This document shows, one piece after another, positions 27,089 through 35,749 of a stretch of 64,000 nucleotides of DNA. The position numbers were made by a program, and so were the translations under genes. The notes under the pieces are model-generated. The model was not told the origin of the DNA. It did no database searches and saw only the letters and a program-made list of their open reading frames with translations. Every line of letters starts with the position of its first letter. The stretch's first letter is position 1. Source of the DNA: an uncultured Saprospiraceae bacterium (GTDB lineage: Bacteria > Bacteroidota > Bacteroidia > Chitinophagales > Saprospiraceae); assembly GCA_937959275.1 (NCBI GenBank), contig CALGLU010000006.1, forward strand, positions 1 to 64,000. The letters are read 5' to 3'.

Positions 27089-29401
27089 TTACCGAACAAG
27101 CGTCACCGTCCCTTTCTCCGTTTTAGAAATTCCATCGCCCACAACATCAAATCCGCTATACTTGATGATCCAAACATACACACCACCAGCAGCTTGTTCT
27201 CCCTTGAATCTACCATCCCAAAAGTAATCTTCATCTTGAGTGATAAAAACCAGATTCCCCCAGCGATCAAAGATTTGTAATTCATAGCTAGTCACATCAA
27301 ACGCACTCACTTCAAAAAAGTCATTTGTGCCATCGCCATTTGGGGTAAAAGCAGTGGGGATATAAATAGCAGTTGGGCATTGTGACCCAAACTCAATGTC
27401 ATCAGAAGCGCTGCAGTTGTTTTGATCTGTAACCGTCACCGAGAAAATACCATCCGTTAAAATGTCTAAACTTTGATTCTGACTACCATCAGACCACTGA
27501 TACGAATCAAAATTTCCAGCTTGCAATGTGTGCGGAATTCCCAATCGACCACAGTACACACTATCTAAGCCTAGGTCTGGTTCTGGCAATGGATTAATCC
27601 CCACATTCACAAAATCTGGTGCGGCAATACAACCAAAAATAGTGGCCTTGACTTCATACTCTCCAGAGTTCGAAGGGTCGACATCGAATGCCGGATTCTG
27701 ATCTTCTGAGGAATATTCACCTGGGCCAAACCATTCATATGTTGCATTTGGCAGAGACTCGACTGATAACTCTAAGAGCTGATCTTCACAAATAATAATT
27801 TGCTCATCTCCTGCGATCGATTGTGCCTGATAAGTCATCCGCACTATTTTTTCAAGAGAGTCCAACACCAAAAAACAATTATCAAATGTTTTTAGCTTCA
27901 CAAGATATTGGCCTTCATCATCATCAGGAAAATCTAAATCAAATTCATGATCAAAAATCGTATCACCTAGCTCAGTCGTCCATTCGACATCATAGCGGCG
28001 AGGCGGCAGCCCAGACTCAAAGTGTACAGGATTACCTACACATTCGCCATCGGGAAGTGGATTACCATTGATTTCATTAAAGCTAGCGCCGCCGAAGTAG
28101 GCATAGCCTTCAAATTGTCCAAAGCCATAGGCCATAGCGATCACACCACAACCTGATGAAGTGATGGTATGGTTGCCCGCATTGACTGGTTCAACAGTAA
28201 ATGAGAATTCTTTTTCATTGCCAATTGTCCGCCAATTTGAAGTGATGGCTTGACCATTTCTCATGATCCCGTCGACATCATCTGTCTGACAAATAATTGA
28301 AATGTAATTCTCCCTAATGTCTTCTAAGGATGAATTGAACACGGTGACTGTCTCTCGAATTTGTTCTACACTACTCAAGATCACCATGGATGGACCTCCA
28401 AACTGTTCGCCAATGCATTCTGATCCAACTAAAAACTGAGCCAGCATAAAGCCTCTTTTGTCATCAGGGTTTTTATTACTCACTAAAGTAGGCACGGACC
28501 GTTGGTATTCATAGAACTCTGCCTTATCAAGGCGGACCTCCTCTTCATTGCCATTTTCATCGAGTATGATAATTTCGGTTGCATCCTCAATGGCCAGGAT
28601 GCGAAAGACATCGTAGCCAGATCGAGTAGGGGCAGTGACATATTGATTACCCATCGTCGTGACGGGATACATTTGCTCAAGCAGATTATCTCGATTTCCA
28701 CAAAATTTTGGGACACCAGAGTAAGAGGATCCGGCAAAAACAGAAATATTTTTATCCGCTGACACAAAAGATCCAGTCAGATCACGCTCTGTATCCAGCG
28801 CTCTGACCTGATAGGTCTCACCTCGATCTAGAACGACTTGAATATCATCTCCTTGCCGTAGACCTTGTTTTGTATTATCGGTTAGATTTATGTTGACTGT
28901 TGTCTCATCTTCAATACCGACCACTATAAATTCTGACGCGCCATCATCAGTTGGATTTCGGTTGATGCCTTCATAAGACATGACGTAATATGTATTGGAG
29001 ATCGAACTAACTGGCAAGACGATGGAAGCTTCAGCATGAAAGTCTTGATATTGATGAATATACACAGATACAGGATCTAAACTGGTTACCTGGATCGCAT
29101 TATTGTCAATTTGTTCGGAGCCGATTGTCTCAGCATAAGCAGGCATTCTGATCTGTGTCACACTATTCTCGGCAACTGTAAATGGCGCTGAGAATCCTCT
29201 TAGTGGGATGCTAACTGTACCACTTGTATTCGTCCGTGAGGTGATGAGGACAACCATCGAGTTGTTTTGAATATCCCTATGCTGCATAAACGTCATCCAA
29301 AATTCGACCCCCTCATTGGTTTGTGAAAATACCTTGGATTCGGTGTGTAGTAACAACACGAATACGGAAATCGTTAGTATGATGTAATTTTTGGGCTTCA
29401 T
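27089..29401 (-). CDS. surface protein with IgGFc-binding-like and gliding-type C-terminal domains
   Basis: Start ATG 29401 gives a signal peptide ending KVFSQ; the upstream ATG 29491 would bury it. The 770-residue protein begins with an IgGFc-binding-like beta region (EGVEFWMTFM, SVYIHQYQDFHAEASIVLPVS). It continues with PKD/immunoglobulin-like modules and ends in the gliding-motility-associated C-terminal domain (IPTAFTPNGDGTNDFF, LQIFDRWGNLVF, GGVYVWIIKY). That domain is a type B sorting signal for the type IX secretion system, so the protein is expected on the outer surface or released. Adhesion is a reasonable guess. Confidence 0.88.
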   Translation of the reverse strand: MKPKNYIILTISVFVLLLHTESKVFSQTNEGVEFWMTFMQHRDIQNNSMVVLITSRTNTSGTVSIPLRGFSAPFTVAENSVTQIRMPAYAETIGSEQIDNNAIQVTSLDPVSVYIHQYQDFHAEASIVLPVSSISNTYYVMSYEGINRNPTDDGASEFIVVGIEDETTVNINLTDNTKQGLRQGDDIQVVLDRGETYQVRALDTERDLTGSFVSADKNISVFAGSSYSGVPKFCGNRDNLLEQMYPVTTMGNQYVTAPTRSGYDVFRILAIEDATEIIILDENGNEEEVRLDKAEFYEYQRSVPTLVSNKNPDDKRGFMLAQFLVGSECIGEQFGGPSMVILSSVEQIRETVTVFNSSLEDIRENYISIICQTDDVDGIMRNGQAITSNWRTIGNEKEFSFTVEPVNAGNHTITSSGCGVIAMAYGFGQFEGYAYFGGASFNEINGNPLPDGECVGNPVHFESGLPPRRYDVEWTTELGDTIFDHEFDLDFPDDDEGQYLVKLKTFDNCFLVLDSLEKIVRMTYQAQSIAGDEQIIICEDQLLELSVESLPNATYEWFGPGEYSSEDQNPAFDVDPSNSGEYEVKATIFGCIAAPDFVNVGINPLPEPDLGLDSVYCGRLGIPHTLQAGNFDSYQWSDGSQNQSLDILTDGIFSVTVTDQNNCSASDDIEFGSQCPTAIYIPTAFTPNGDGTNDFFEVSAFDVTSYELQIFDRWGNLVFITQDEDYFWDGRFKGEQAAGGVYVWIIKYSGFDVVGDGISKTEKGTVTLVR

Positions 29402-30187
29402 ATCACGTCGATAAATATAGCTAATCAAGATCAGTGAGACTGTCGTGTAGTCCATAAATGTGTAAAACCTTGGACGTTGTAGTTTTATCATGAACCTGCC
29501 TGACAGGTTATCTATGGCAACTTTTATAAAAGCTGTTATTTAGCTACTACCTAATTATGGAAACTGTCATTCCGATCCCCTAAAATCCCTTCGGGCTACA
29601 AAATTATACTGATGACAAATAGAATGTAAATAATCAAGATGCCCATGATTTCGACATGGTTCCTGCCTTCGCAGCGTAGATGTCCCCATTGAGCCTGTCA
29701 GCCTCAGGCTGAGGGAATAAAGGGGGTGAAATTACATTTCAGCCCATTCGGAGCTCACAATATACCTTGTTTAAAAAGAAATAATCTCTTTTAAGAAACA
29801 GTATTGAGTATAGTGTTTAACTCAAAGAAAAGAAATCTCGCAAGACTATGTCACCAAGCATCTAAACAAAGGAAAAGAACTGAATAAAACCAAATCATAT
29901 AATTTAAAAATCTGATATTCAATGGGTTGTAAAGTTGTCATAGATAGCGATATTCGAGTAATAGATTTCTCTACTTCGGTCGAAATGGATTTTAGAATAA
30001 GGATGGTGTTCCTCGACTCAGCTGACGCTTCCCTCGGAATGACAGTTTTCATAACTCTATATATTCGAAAGTTGATCATCTTATAAACCTGTTCCGACAG
30101 TAAAGCAAAGAGATTATTCAAACGGCAAGTCAAATCCAAATTTTAATTTTAAATAAGAAATCCTTAGTTTCAATTAAATACAAGCAC
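29402..30187. repeat. gene-free region with an inverted copy of the 0.7-kb repeat
   Basis: Positions 29564-29772 are the inverted counterpart of 721-911, with extensive identity. The difference is an extra palindromic CCTCAGGCTGAGG-like stretch near 29698-29720. Positions 29945-30055 carry further short phrases typical of dispersed repeats (CTACTTCGGTCGAAAT and CGGAATGACAG). No convincing coding sequence is seen. Confidence 0.75.
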
Positions 30188-30943
30188 ATGTCTTTAACAC
30201 CAAGTTCATTAACCCAACACCAAAAAGACCAATTAGACAAAGATGGCTTTGTATCACTAGGCGTTCTATTATCTAGCGAAGACGTTGACAACATCAATCA
30301 TTGCTTACTAGACATTCACCAAGCCGAAGGGCAACACGCCGGCGCCGAATTAAAAGACTCAAAATACATCCGCCACCCTGTCGAAGCTGGCGCAGATCGT
30401 CTAGCAGATCTTGTCAACAAAGGCGAAGTCTTTGACATCTTCTATACACAGCCCACTGTGCTAGCTGGCATCTCACATGTCCTAGGCAATGACTTCAAAT
30501 TATCGTCATTGAATTATAGAGCAGCGAAGCCTGGCATGGGTCAGCAAAACTTACATGTCGATTGGAAAGACGGCATAGCTAACGGCGCCTATAAAGTCTG
30601 CAACTCCATTTGGCTCCTCGACGATTTCACGTCAGAGAACGGAGCCACCCGAGTCGTCCCCGGCACTCATACATCAACACAACTCCCACAAGATGTCATC
30701 GAAGATTTAGAAGCCCCGCACCCAGACGAACACATCCTAAACGCTCCTGCAGGCACTGTCTACATATTCAATTCGCACGTCTGGCACGGCGGCACACAAA
30801 ATACAACCAACAAACTGAGACGGAGCATTCACAGCTATTTCTGTACGTCTGATCAACCGCAACAAATCGATCAGAGTCGGTATATTACTGAGGAGACTAG
30901 ACAGCGTATTGGGGAACTTGGGGTGAAGATATTGGATGTTTAG
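30188..30943 (+). CDS. phytanoyl-CoA dioxygenase (PhyH) family protein
   Basis: The 251-residue protein belongs to the Fe(II)/2-oxoglutarate PhyH family. LHVDWKD supplies the HxD pair (His123, Asp125), FNSHVWHGGTQN supplies the distal His (probably His200), and LRRSIHSYF supplies the 2-oxoglutarate-binding Arg. The family hydroxylates varied small molecules; the substrate is not evident. A hairpin (TGCTCC TTGG GGAGCA) and a 3'-end repeat follow directly after the stop. Confidence 0.85.
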   Translation: MSLTPSSLTQHQKDQLDKDGFVSLGVLLSSEDVDNINHCLLDIHQAEGQHAGAELKDSKYIRHPVEAGADRLADLVNKGEVFDIFYTQPTVLAGISHVLGNDFKLSSLNYRAAKPGMGQQNLHVDWKDGIANGAYKVCNSIWLLDDFTSENGATRVVPGTHTSTQLPQDVIEDLEAPHPDEHILNAPAGTVYIFNSHVWHGGTQNTTNKLRRSIHSYFCTSDQPQQIDQSRYITEETRQRIGELGVKILDV

Positions 30944-31690
30944 TGCTCCTTGGGGAGCACAGTGTTGGGTGTTGAGTTTTGAGTGGTGAGTGAGGTTAAT
31001 TGTATAGGGTAATTTATTTTAACCAATTGCTCTTTTGTCGGAATCAGGATTTTCAGGATTTCAGGATGTTCCTGATTTGACATTAATACAATCGACTGCT
31101 GTACAATCCAAATTAATATTATTTGCATAAATTCTCCTAAACGATTTTGCCCACTCAAAACTCAACACTCAACATTCAACACTACGACCAACGGGAGCCC
31201 CCAACTGTCTGAATCAGGATCCGCCAATGGTCGGACAGGTTCTCAGGATTTCAGGATTCTCAGGATTCTCAGGATTTGACATTAATACTAACAACTCCTA
31301 TACAACGGATTATTGGATTACACGGATTTTACTCGGGGGTTAAAATCAAATCAGTGTCATCTCATAATCCGGCTAATCTGTGATTCTGACACTTAAAAGG
31401 GGGAATCGCGGATTGTACGGAGTATTGGATTACGCGGATTTTATTCGGGGATTAAAATCAAATCAGTGTCATCTCATAATCCGGCTAATCCGTGATGCTG
31501 ACAATTAAAAGAGGGGAATCGCGGATTGTACGGATTATTGGATTACGCGGATTTTATTCGGGGGTTAAAATCAAACTAACAACTCCTGTCCAATCCAAAC
31601 CAAAGTTGTTTACATAAATCCCCCTAAACGATATTACCCACTCAAAACTCAACACTCAACATTCAACACTACGACCAAAGGGAGTATAAC
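30944..31690. repeat. repeat block with about 112-bp tandem units
   Basis: After the phyH-like stop comes a hairpin and GTGTTGGGTGTTGAGTTTTG on the plus strand. Then come modules shared with 21.8-23.2 kb. Positions about 31307-31580 hold a tandem repeat. Its phrase TATTGGATTACxCGGATTTTA starts at 31311, 31423 and 31536, a period of 112-113 bp, and each full unit contains CAAATCAGTGTCATCTCATA. No gene is seen. Confidence 0.78.
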
Positions 31691-32776
31691 TCAAAACTCA
31701 ACACCACGACCGAAGGGAGTATAGTATTCAACATTCTCCTTAATCACAATCTCAACGGGAATATCAATATTCAACTGAGACATATCTTCTTCTGTCAAAT
31801 ACTTGTAAATGCCTTTTACGGCAGCATAGCCTTGAAACTGTGGTTTTTGATTAATCAGAAAATCGATACTGCCGTTCTTTAAATAGGATATGTTTTTATC
31901 ATTTAAATCAAAGCCGACAATGCGTGCATTTGAAATGTGATTGGAGGCTAAGATGTCTGGTAAGAGAAACGATCGCGCATTGGTCACAAAAATGCCAAGT
32001 TGTTGATTGGGATCTAATAAATCTTTTAATTCTGGCACCAAGTCAAACTGGTCTTCTAGAGGATGATTAATGGTATGTAATTTAATATGCTCTTCCTCTA
32101 CACAATCTTCGAAATAGCTACGAAAGCCACTTTCTCGTTGAAAATTATTGATTTGCTTACCTCTGTCATTTAAAATATTCACAACGACATAGGTCCCCTG
32201 ATCACCAATTAAGCCATGGAGTAGGCGGCCGGCGACCATGCCTGCATTAAATGAATTCTGTCGAATAAAATTACCGGGAAATAGGAGGTCTCGTTCTGTA
32301 TCTAAAAACACGACTGGGATATTGAGTTCTTTCGCTTTGCCCAAGAGGCGATTGCTTTCAAATTCGAAAAAGGGAACGGTAATTAAGGCATCAAATTCTT
32401 CCTTTAATATTTTATCAATTTGATCGCTGAAGGTTTGATGATTCAACAAATCAAAATAAAAGTAATCAATCGAAATGCCCATCTCACTCAGCTCATCAAC
32501 GGCAGAGTCAACACCTTGTAGGGGCAAATTCCAGTAACTTAATTCGTTCTTGGCTGAGGGGACTAGTATGGCGATTTTGATCACCTTGTTCTTGGCTAAT
32601 TTGAGGCGGCTGGCGACAACATTTTTCTTATAGCCGGTCTCTTTGATAATCCGTAAGACGCGTTCTTTGGTGCTATCGGCAACTCCCGAACGATTATTCA
32701 GTACACGGTCGACTGTACCGATTGACACATCAGCCAACTTCGCCAAATCTTTGATTCCAAGGTTACTTCGTTGCAT
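31691..32776 (-). CDS. LacI-family transcriptional regulator
   Basis: The 361-residue protein opens with the LacI helix-turn-helix (IKDLAKLADVSIGTVDRVLNNRSGV) and continues as a periplasmic-binding-protein-like sensor domain. It is divergent from the oxidoreductase at 32896 and is the likely regulator of that operon. The last 11 residues (YYTPFGRGVEF) and the stop are encoded by the dispersed 3'-end repeat, so the original C-terminus has been replaced or extended by repeat DNA. Confidence 0.88.
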   Translation of the reverse strand: MQRSNLGIKDLAKLADVSIGTVDRVLNNRSGVADSTKERVLRIIKETGYKKNVVASRLKLAKNKVIKIAILVPSAKNELSYWNLPLQGVDSAVDELSEMGISIDYFYFDLLNHQTFSDQIDKILKEEFDALITVPFFEFESNRLLGKAKELNIPVVFLDTERDLLFPGNFIRQNSFNAGMVAGRLLHGLIGDQGTYVVVNILNDRGKQINNFQRESGFRSYFEDCVEEEHIKLHTINHPLEDQFDLVPELKDLLDPNQQLGIFVTNARSFLLPDILASNHISNARIVGFDLNDKNISYLKNGSIDFLINQKPQFQGYAAVKGIYKYLTEEDMSQLNIDIPVEIVIKENVEYYTPFGRGVEF

Positions 32777-32849
32777 TTTTCGTTTGGTAACAGGTATTGG
32801 GTGGCAGCTAAGTTAGTAATATTTATACTTTAAATGCTTTTTTAGTTAT

Positions 32850-32883
32850 ATTCGTTAACGTACACGGAATCTATCTAACGAAT
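32850..32883. promoter_or_regulatory. candidate LacI-type operator in the divergent promoter region
   Basis: A perfect 8-bp inverted repeat, ATTCGTTA at 32850-32857 and TAACGAAT at 32876-32883, lies just before the oxidoreductase start. The left arm overlaps the palindrome CGTTAACG (32853-32860). The site between the two divergent genes is where the regulator would act on both. Confidence 0.45.
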
Positions 32884-32895
32884 TAACACAGTCAC

Positions 32896-34296
32896 ATGAT
32901 ACCAAATTTAACACGCCGCAGATTCTTAACATCTGTAAGTATGCTCGCTGCGGGCTGCGCAACATCTACACCTCCCCATTTGACAGAATCAGGTAAAAAA
33001 CTTAAGGTAGCCCTTGTGGGTACAGGTGTCAGAGGGACAAGCTTTTGGGGTAAACGACTTGTCGATCAATATTCAGACATTTTAGAATTTGTTGGTTTAA
33101 GTGACATCAATCAGGGTCGACTCGATTATGCCTTAGACTATATGAATGTCTCCTGCCCTACCTTTACAGACTTTGATAAAATGATGGCAACGACTCAACC
33201 AGATTTACTCATTGTCACAACTAAAGATTCGACACACCACGAGTTTATCATCAAAGGTCTTGATTTGGGTGTTGATGTCTTGACAGAGAAACCACTGACC
33301 ACAGATGAAGACAAATGCCAAGCGATCATCGAAGCAGAAAAACGGTCAAACAAAAATCTAATCGTCGGCTTTAATTATCGCTGGAGTCCGTACATGACTA
33401 AAATAAAAGAATTGCTCCACAGCGGTGCCATTGGCAAACTCACTTCAGTTGATTTTCATTGGTACTTAAATACCTATCACGGTGCTTCTTATTTTAGACG
33501 CTGGCATGGACAGATGGATAGTGGCGGTTCGCTATGGGTGCATAAAGCCACACACCACTTTGATTTATTGAACTGGTGGATTGATTCAGATCCTGCGGAA
33601 GTATTTGCCTATGGCGATCTAGAGCATTATGGCAAGAATGGCCCATTTAGAGGAGAGAACTGTCGAACATGTGCGCACAAGCAAGATTGCAAATTTCACT
33701 GGGATATTACTAAGAGTGAACGCAACATGAAGCTCTATGTCGAAAATGAAAAATATGATGGCTACGTCAGAGACAATTGTTTATTCAGAAATGAAATCGA
33801 CATCTATGATAAAATGTCAGCGAATATAAAATATGCCAATAATGTAGTTGTCAATTATTCCTTGACGACCTACTCACCGTATGAAGGATGGAAAATAGCA
33901 TTTAACGGCATGGATGGCAGAATCGAAGCGTGGCTGGATATTCCTTATTATGAGAATATGAATATGAGTCAGGCAGAACTCCATGCTGCAGAAATGGACC
34001 AATCAAAAGACGGCAATCAAGTATCCAAACCCATCATCGTCCATAAGAATTGGGATAAGCATGAGACCATGAATGTCAGCTATGACAGACGAGGTCATGG
34101 CGGTGGAGATAATCGACTACAGGACAAGATCTTTGTCAATCCAGATAATCCAGATCCATTGAAGCACGCAGCAGGAATCAGAGATGGTGCCATGTCGATC
34201 CTAATTGGAGTTGCAGCCAGAAGAAGTATAGAGCAAGAGAAACCAATTAAAATTAAAGACTTGACGGAGTTACAGCCATCAGCCAAGCGCATATAG
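32896..34296 (+). CDS. Gfo/Idh/MocA oxidoreductase with Tat/lipoprotein signal
   Basis: The 466-residue protein begins with a twin-arginine signal (TRRRFLTS) followed by a lipobox-like AAGC. It has the NAD(P)-binding Rossmann motif VALVGTGVRGTSFWG and the family block LTEKPLTTDEDKC with the catalytic-site Lys. Four cysteines in CRTCAHKQDC and DNC near residues 255-300 are an unusual addition and may bind metal. Exported members of this family oxidise sugars and polyols. It probably forms an operon with the next gene. Confidence 0.87.
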   Translation: MIPNLTRRRFLTSVSMLAAGCATSTPPHLTESGKKLKVALVGTGVRGTSFWGKRLVDQYSDILEFVGLSDINQGRLDYALDYMNVSCPTFTDFDKMMATTQPDLLIVTTKDSTHHEFIIKGLDLGVDVLTEKPLTTDEDKCQAIIEAEKRSNKNLIVGFNYRWSPYMTKIKELLHSGAIGKLTSVDFHWYLNTYHGASYFRRWHGQMDSGGSLWVHKATHHFDLLNWWIDSDPAEVFAYGDLEHYGKNGPFRGENCRTCAHKQDCKFHWDITKSERNMKLYVENEKYDGYVRDNCLFRNEIDIYDKMSANIKYANNVVVNYSLTTYSPYEGWKIAFNGMDGRIEAWLDIPYYENMNMSQAELHAAEMDQSKDGNQVSKPIIVHKNWDKHETMNVSYDRRGHGGGDNRLQDKIFVNPDNPDPLKHAAGIRDGAMSILIGVAARRSIEQEKPIKIKDLTELQPSAKRI

Positions 34297-34336
34297 TCGT
34301 TCGTATCGATCACCCTATAACACAGAAATTAAATAA

Positions 34337-35215
34337 ATGAGAGGCACCTTTACAAAACGAATAGCACCGTTCTGCGTGTTCTGTTGTTTAGTGCTGTTGG
34401 CTTGCGTTGACAAAGAGCCAGCTACAACGATGGATGGCTTGTATGCCTGGTGCATTGTGCCCTTCGATCTGCTCAACCGATCACCAAAGGACCGGATAGA
34501 CATGTTAGTTGATTTAGGCTTTACAGAATATGCCTATGATTGGCGTGAAAAGCATATCGATGAGATGGCGACTGAGTGGCGACTCGCTAACGAGTCCAAT
34601 ATCAAAATTAGATCCGTCTGGATGTGGCTAGATCCAGACAAAGATACAGTTGGACACTTGAGTCATATGAATGATACACTCCTACACATCCTTAAGCAAG
34701 AACAACTACAAACAGAAATCTGGCTAGGTTTCAAATCAAATTTCTTTGACAGCAACAATGACCAAAAGAATATGCAACGCGCCACAGACATGATCACGTA
34801 TATCGCCGCAAGAGCCGATTCGATCGACTGCAAGATCGGCTTGTACAATCATGCCGACTGGTTTGGAGATCCTCGTAACCAGATCCAAGTCATCAAGGCA
34901 TTGCCTCAATATGATATAGGCATTATTTACAATTTTCATCACAGCTATAATCAAGTCGAACTCATCCCAACTCTAATCCCAGACATGCTCCCCTATCTCT
35001 ACGCTATCAACATCAGCGGCGTTGTCAAAGGCGATTCAGATATTTATGACTTTGGCACAGGCAAGCATGAGCATGACTTATTAAAAGCCTTTCTAGATGC
35101 TGGCTACGATGGACCCATAGGTGTACTCGGCCACCGAGAAGATAAAGATGTCAAAGACATGTTAGTCCAAAATCTCCAACAGTATTTTAAAGTCAAGAAA
35201 ACGCTAGAAAACTAA
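34337..35215 (+). CDS. sugar-isomerase-like TIM-barrel lipoprotein
   Basis: The 292-residue product has a lipobox (LVLLAC) and then a TIM-barrel of the xylose-isomerase-like/AP-endonuclease-2 type. Motifs include KIGLYNHADWFGDPRNQI and IIYNFHHSYNQVE with potential metal-binding His and Asp, and GPIGVLGH near the end. The enzymes it resembles isomerise or epimerise sugars. The pairing with an exported Gfo/Idh/MocA enzyme under a LacI regulator suggests a periplasmic sugar oxidation pathway. Confidence 0.72.
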   Translation: MRGTFTKRIAPFCVFCCLVLLACVDKEPATTMDGLYAWCIVPFDLLNRSPKDRIDMLVDLGFTEYAYDWREKHIDEMATEWRLANESNIKIRSVWMWLDPDKDTVGHLSHMNDTLLHILKQEQLQTEIWLGFKSNFFDSNNDQKNMQRATDMITYIAARADSIDCKIGLYNHADWFGDPRNQIQVIKALPQYDIGIIYNFHHSYNQVELIPTLIPDMLPYLYAINISGVVKGDSDIYDFGTGKHEHDLLKAFLDAGYDGPIGVLGHREDKDVKDMLVQNLQQYFKVKKTLEN

Positions 35216-35432
35216 GATTGCAAGTGGCAAGAATAGATTGAAACAAAAACCTCCACCCTATTGACATATGAAAGAAATCAATGTTTGGACATCAGACTAG
35301 GTTCTGAATACTAGAAAAAATAGAATGTGAATTGCCAGCCATTAAAAACGAAAACAGTCTTTCAGGCACATTGCTTTTTCTGCTACCCGCAATCTTTTCC
35401 CACCCACCACCCAAAATTCTAATTCAATTGTC

Positions 35433-35452
35433 TATATTTGGACAAGTCTAAA
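35433..35452 (+). promoter_or_regulatory. promoter -7 box with overlapping palindrome
   Basis: TATATTTG (35433-35440) matches the Bacteroidota -7 box. The near-palindrome TTTGGAC AA GTCTAAA (35437-35452) overlaps it. An XRE controller binding here would repress its own promoter, as with restriction-modification C proteins. Confidence 0.45.
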
Positions 35453-35461
35453 TACAGTATA

Positions 35462-35749
35462 ATGCAACTTGGACAAGAACTAAAAAAATTACGAGAGGAA
35501 AAAGGATTGATGCAAAGAGAAATCGGAGCACTCATAGAAGTTGATGGAGCTATGATCAGCAAAGTAGAGAATGGTGAAAAACCCTTAAAAAGAGAGCATC
35601 TGAAAAAACTTGGTAAGTTTTTTCAGACTTCAGCTAAAGATTTAGAAATCTTATGGCTTGCTGATAAAATTGATAGAACAATAATCGGAGAAAAATTAGG
35701 TAAGCAAGCTCTAAAGCTATGTTACGACAAATACGAAAAGAATGATTAA
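35462..35749 (+). CDS. XRE-family regulator of the defence locus
   Basis: The 95-residue protein from ATG 35462 has the XRE helix-turn-helix (LGQELKKLREEKGLMQREIGALIEVDGAMISKVENGEKP). Then comes a short helical tail. The in-frame TTG at 35438 lies within the promoter and is rejected. The stop overlaps the methyltransferase start by 8 bp, so the two are translationally coupled. Size and position fit a controller (C) protein for restriction-modification genes. Confidence 0.85.
   Translation: MQLGQELKKLREEKGLMQREIGALIEVDGAMISKVENGEKPLKREHLKKLGKFFQTSAKDLEILWLADKIDRTIIGEKLGKQALKLCYDKYEKND

Noticed and set aside
29846-30139. 97-codon minus-strand frame
   Set aside because: It spans dispersed repeat phrases, and its translation shows no family resemblance.
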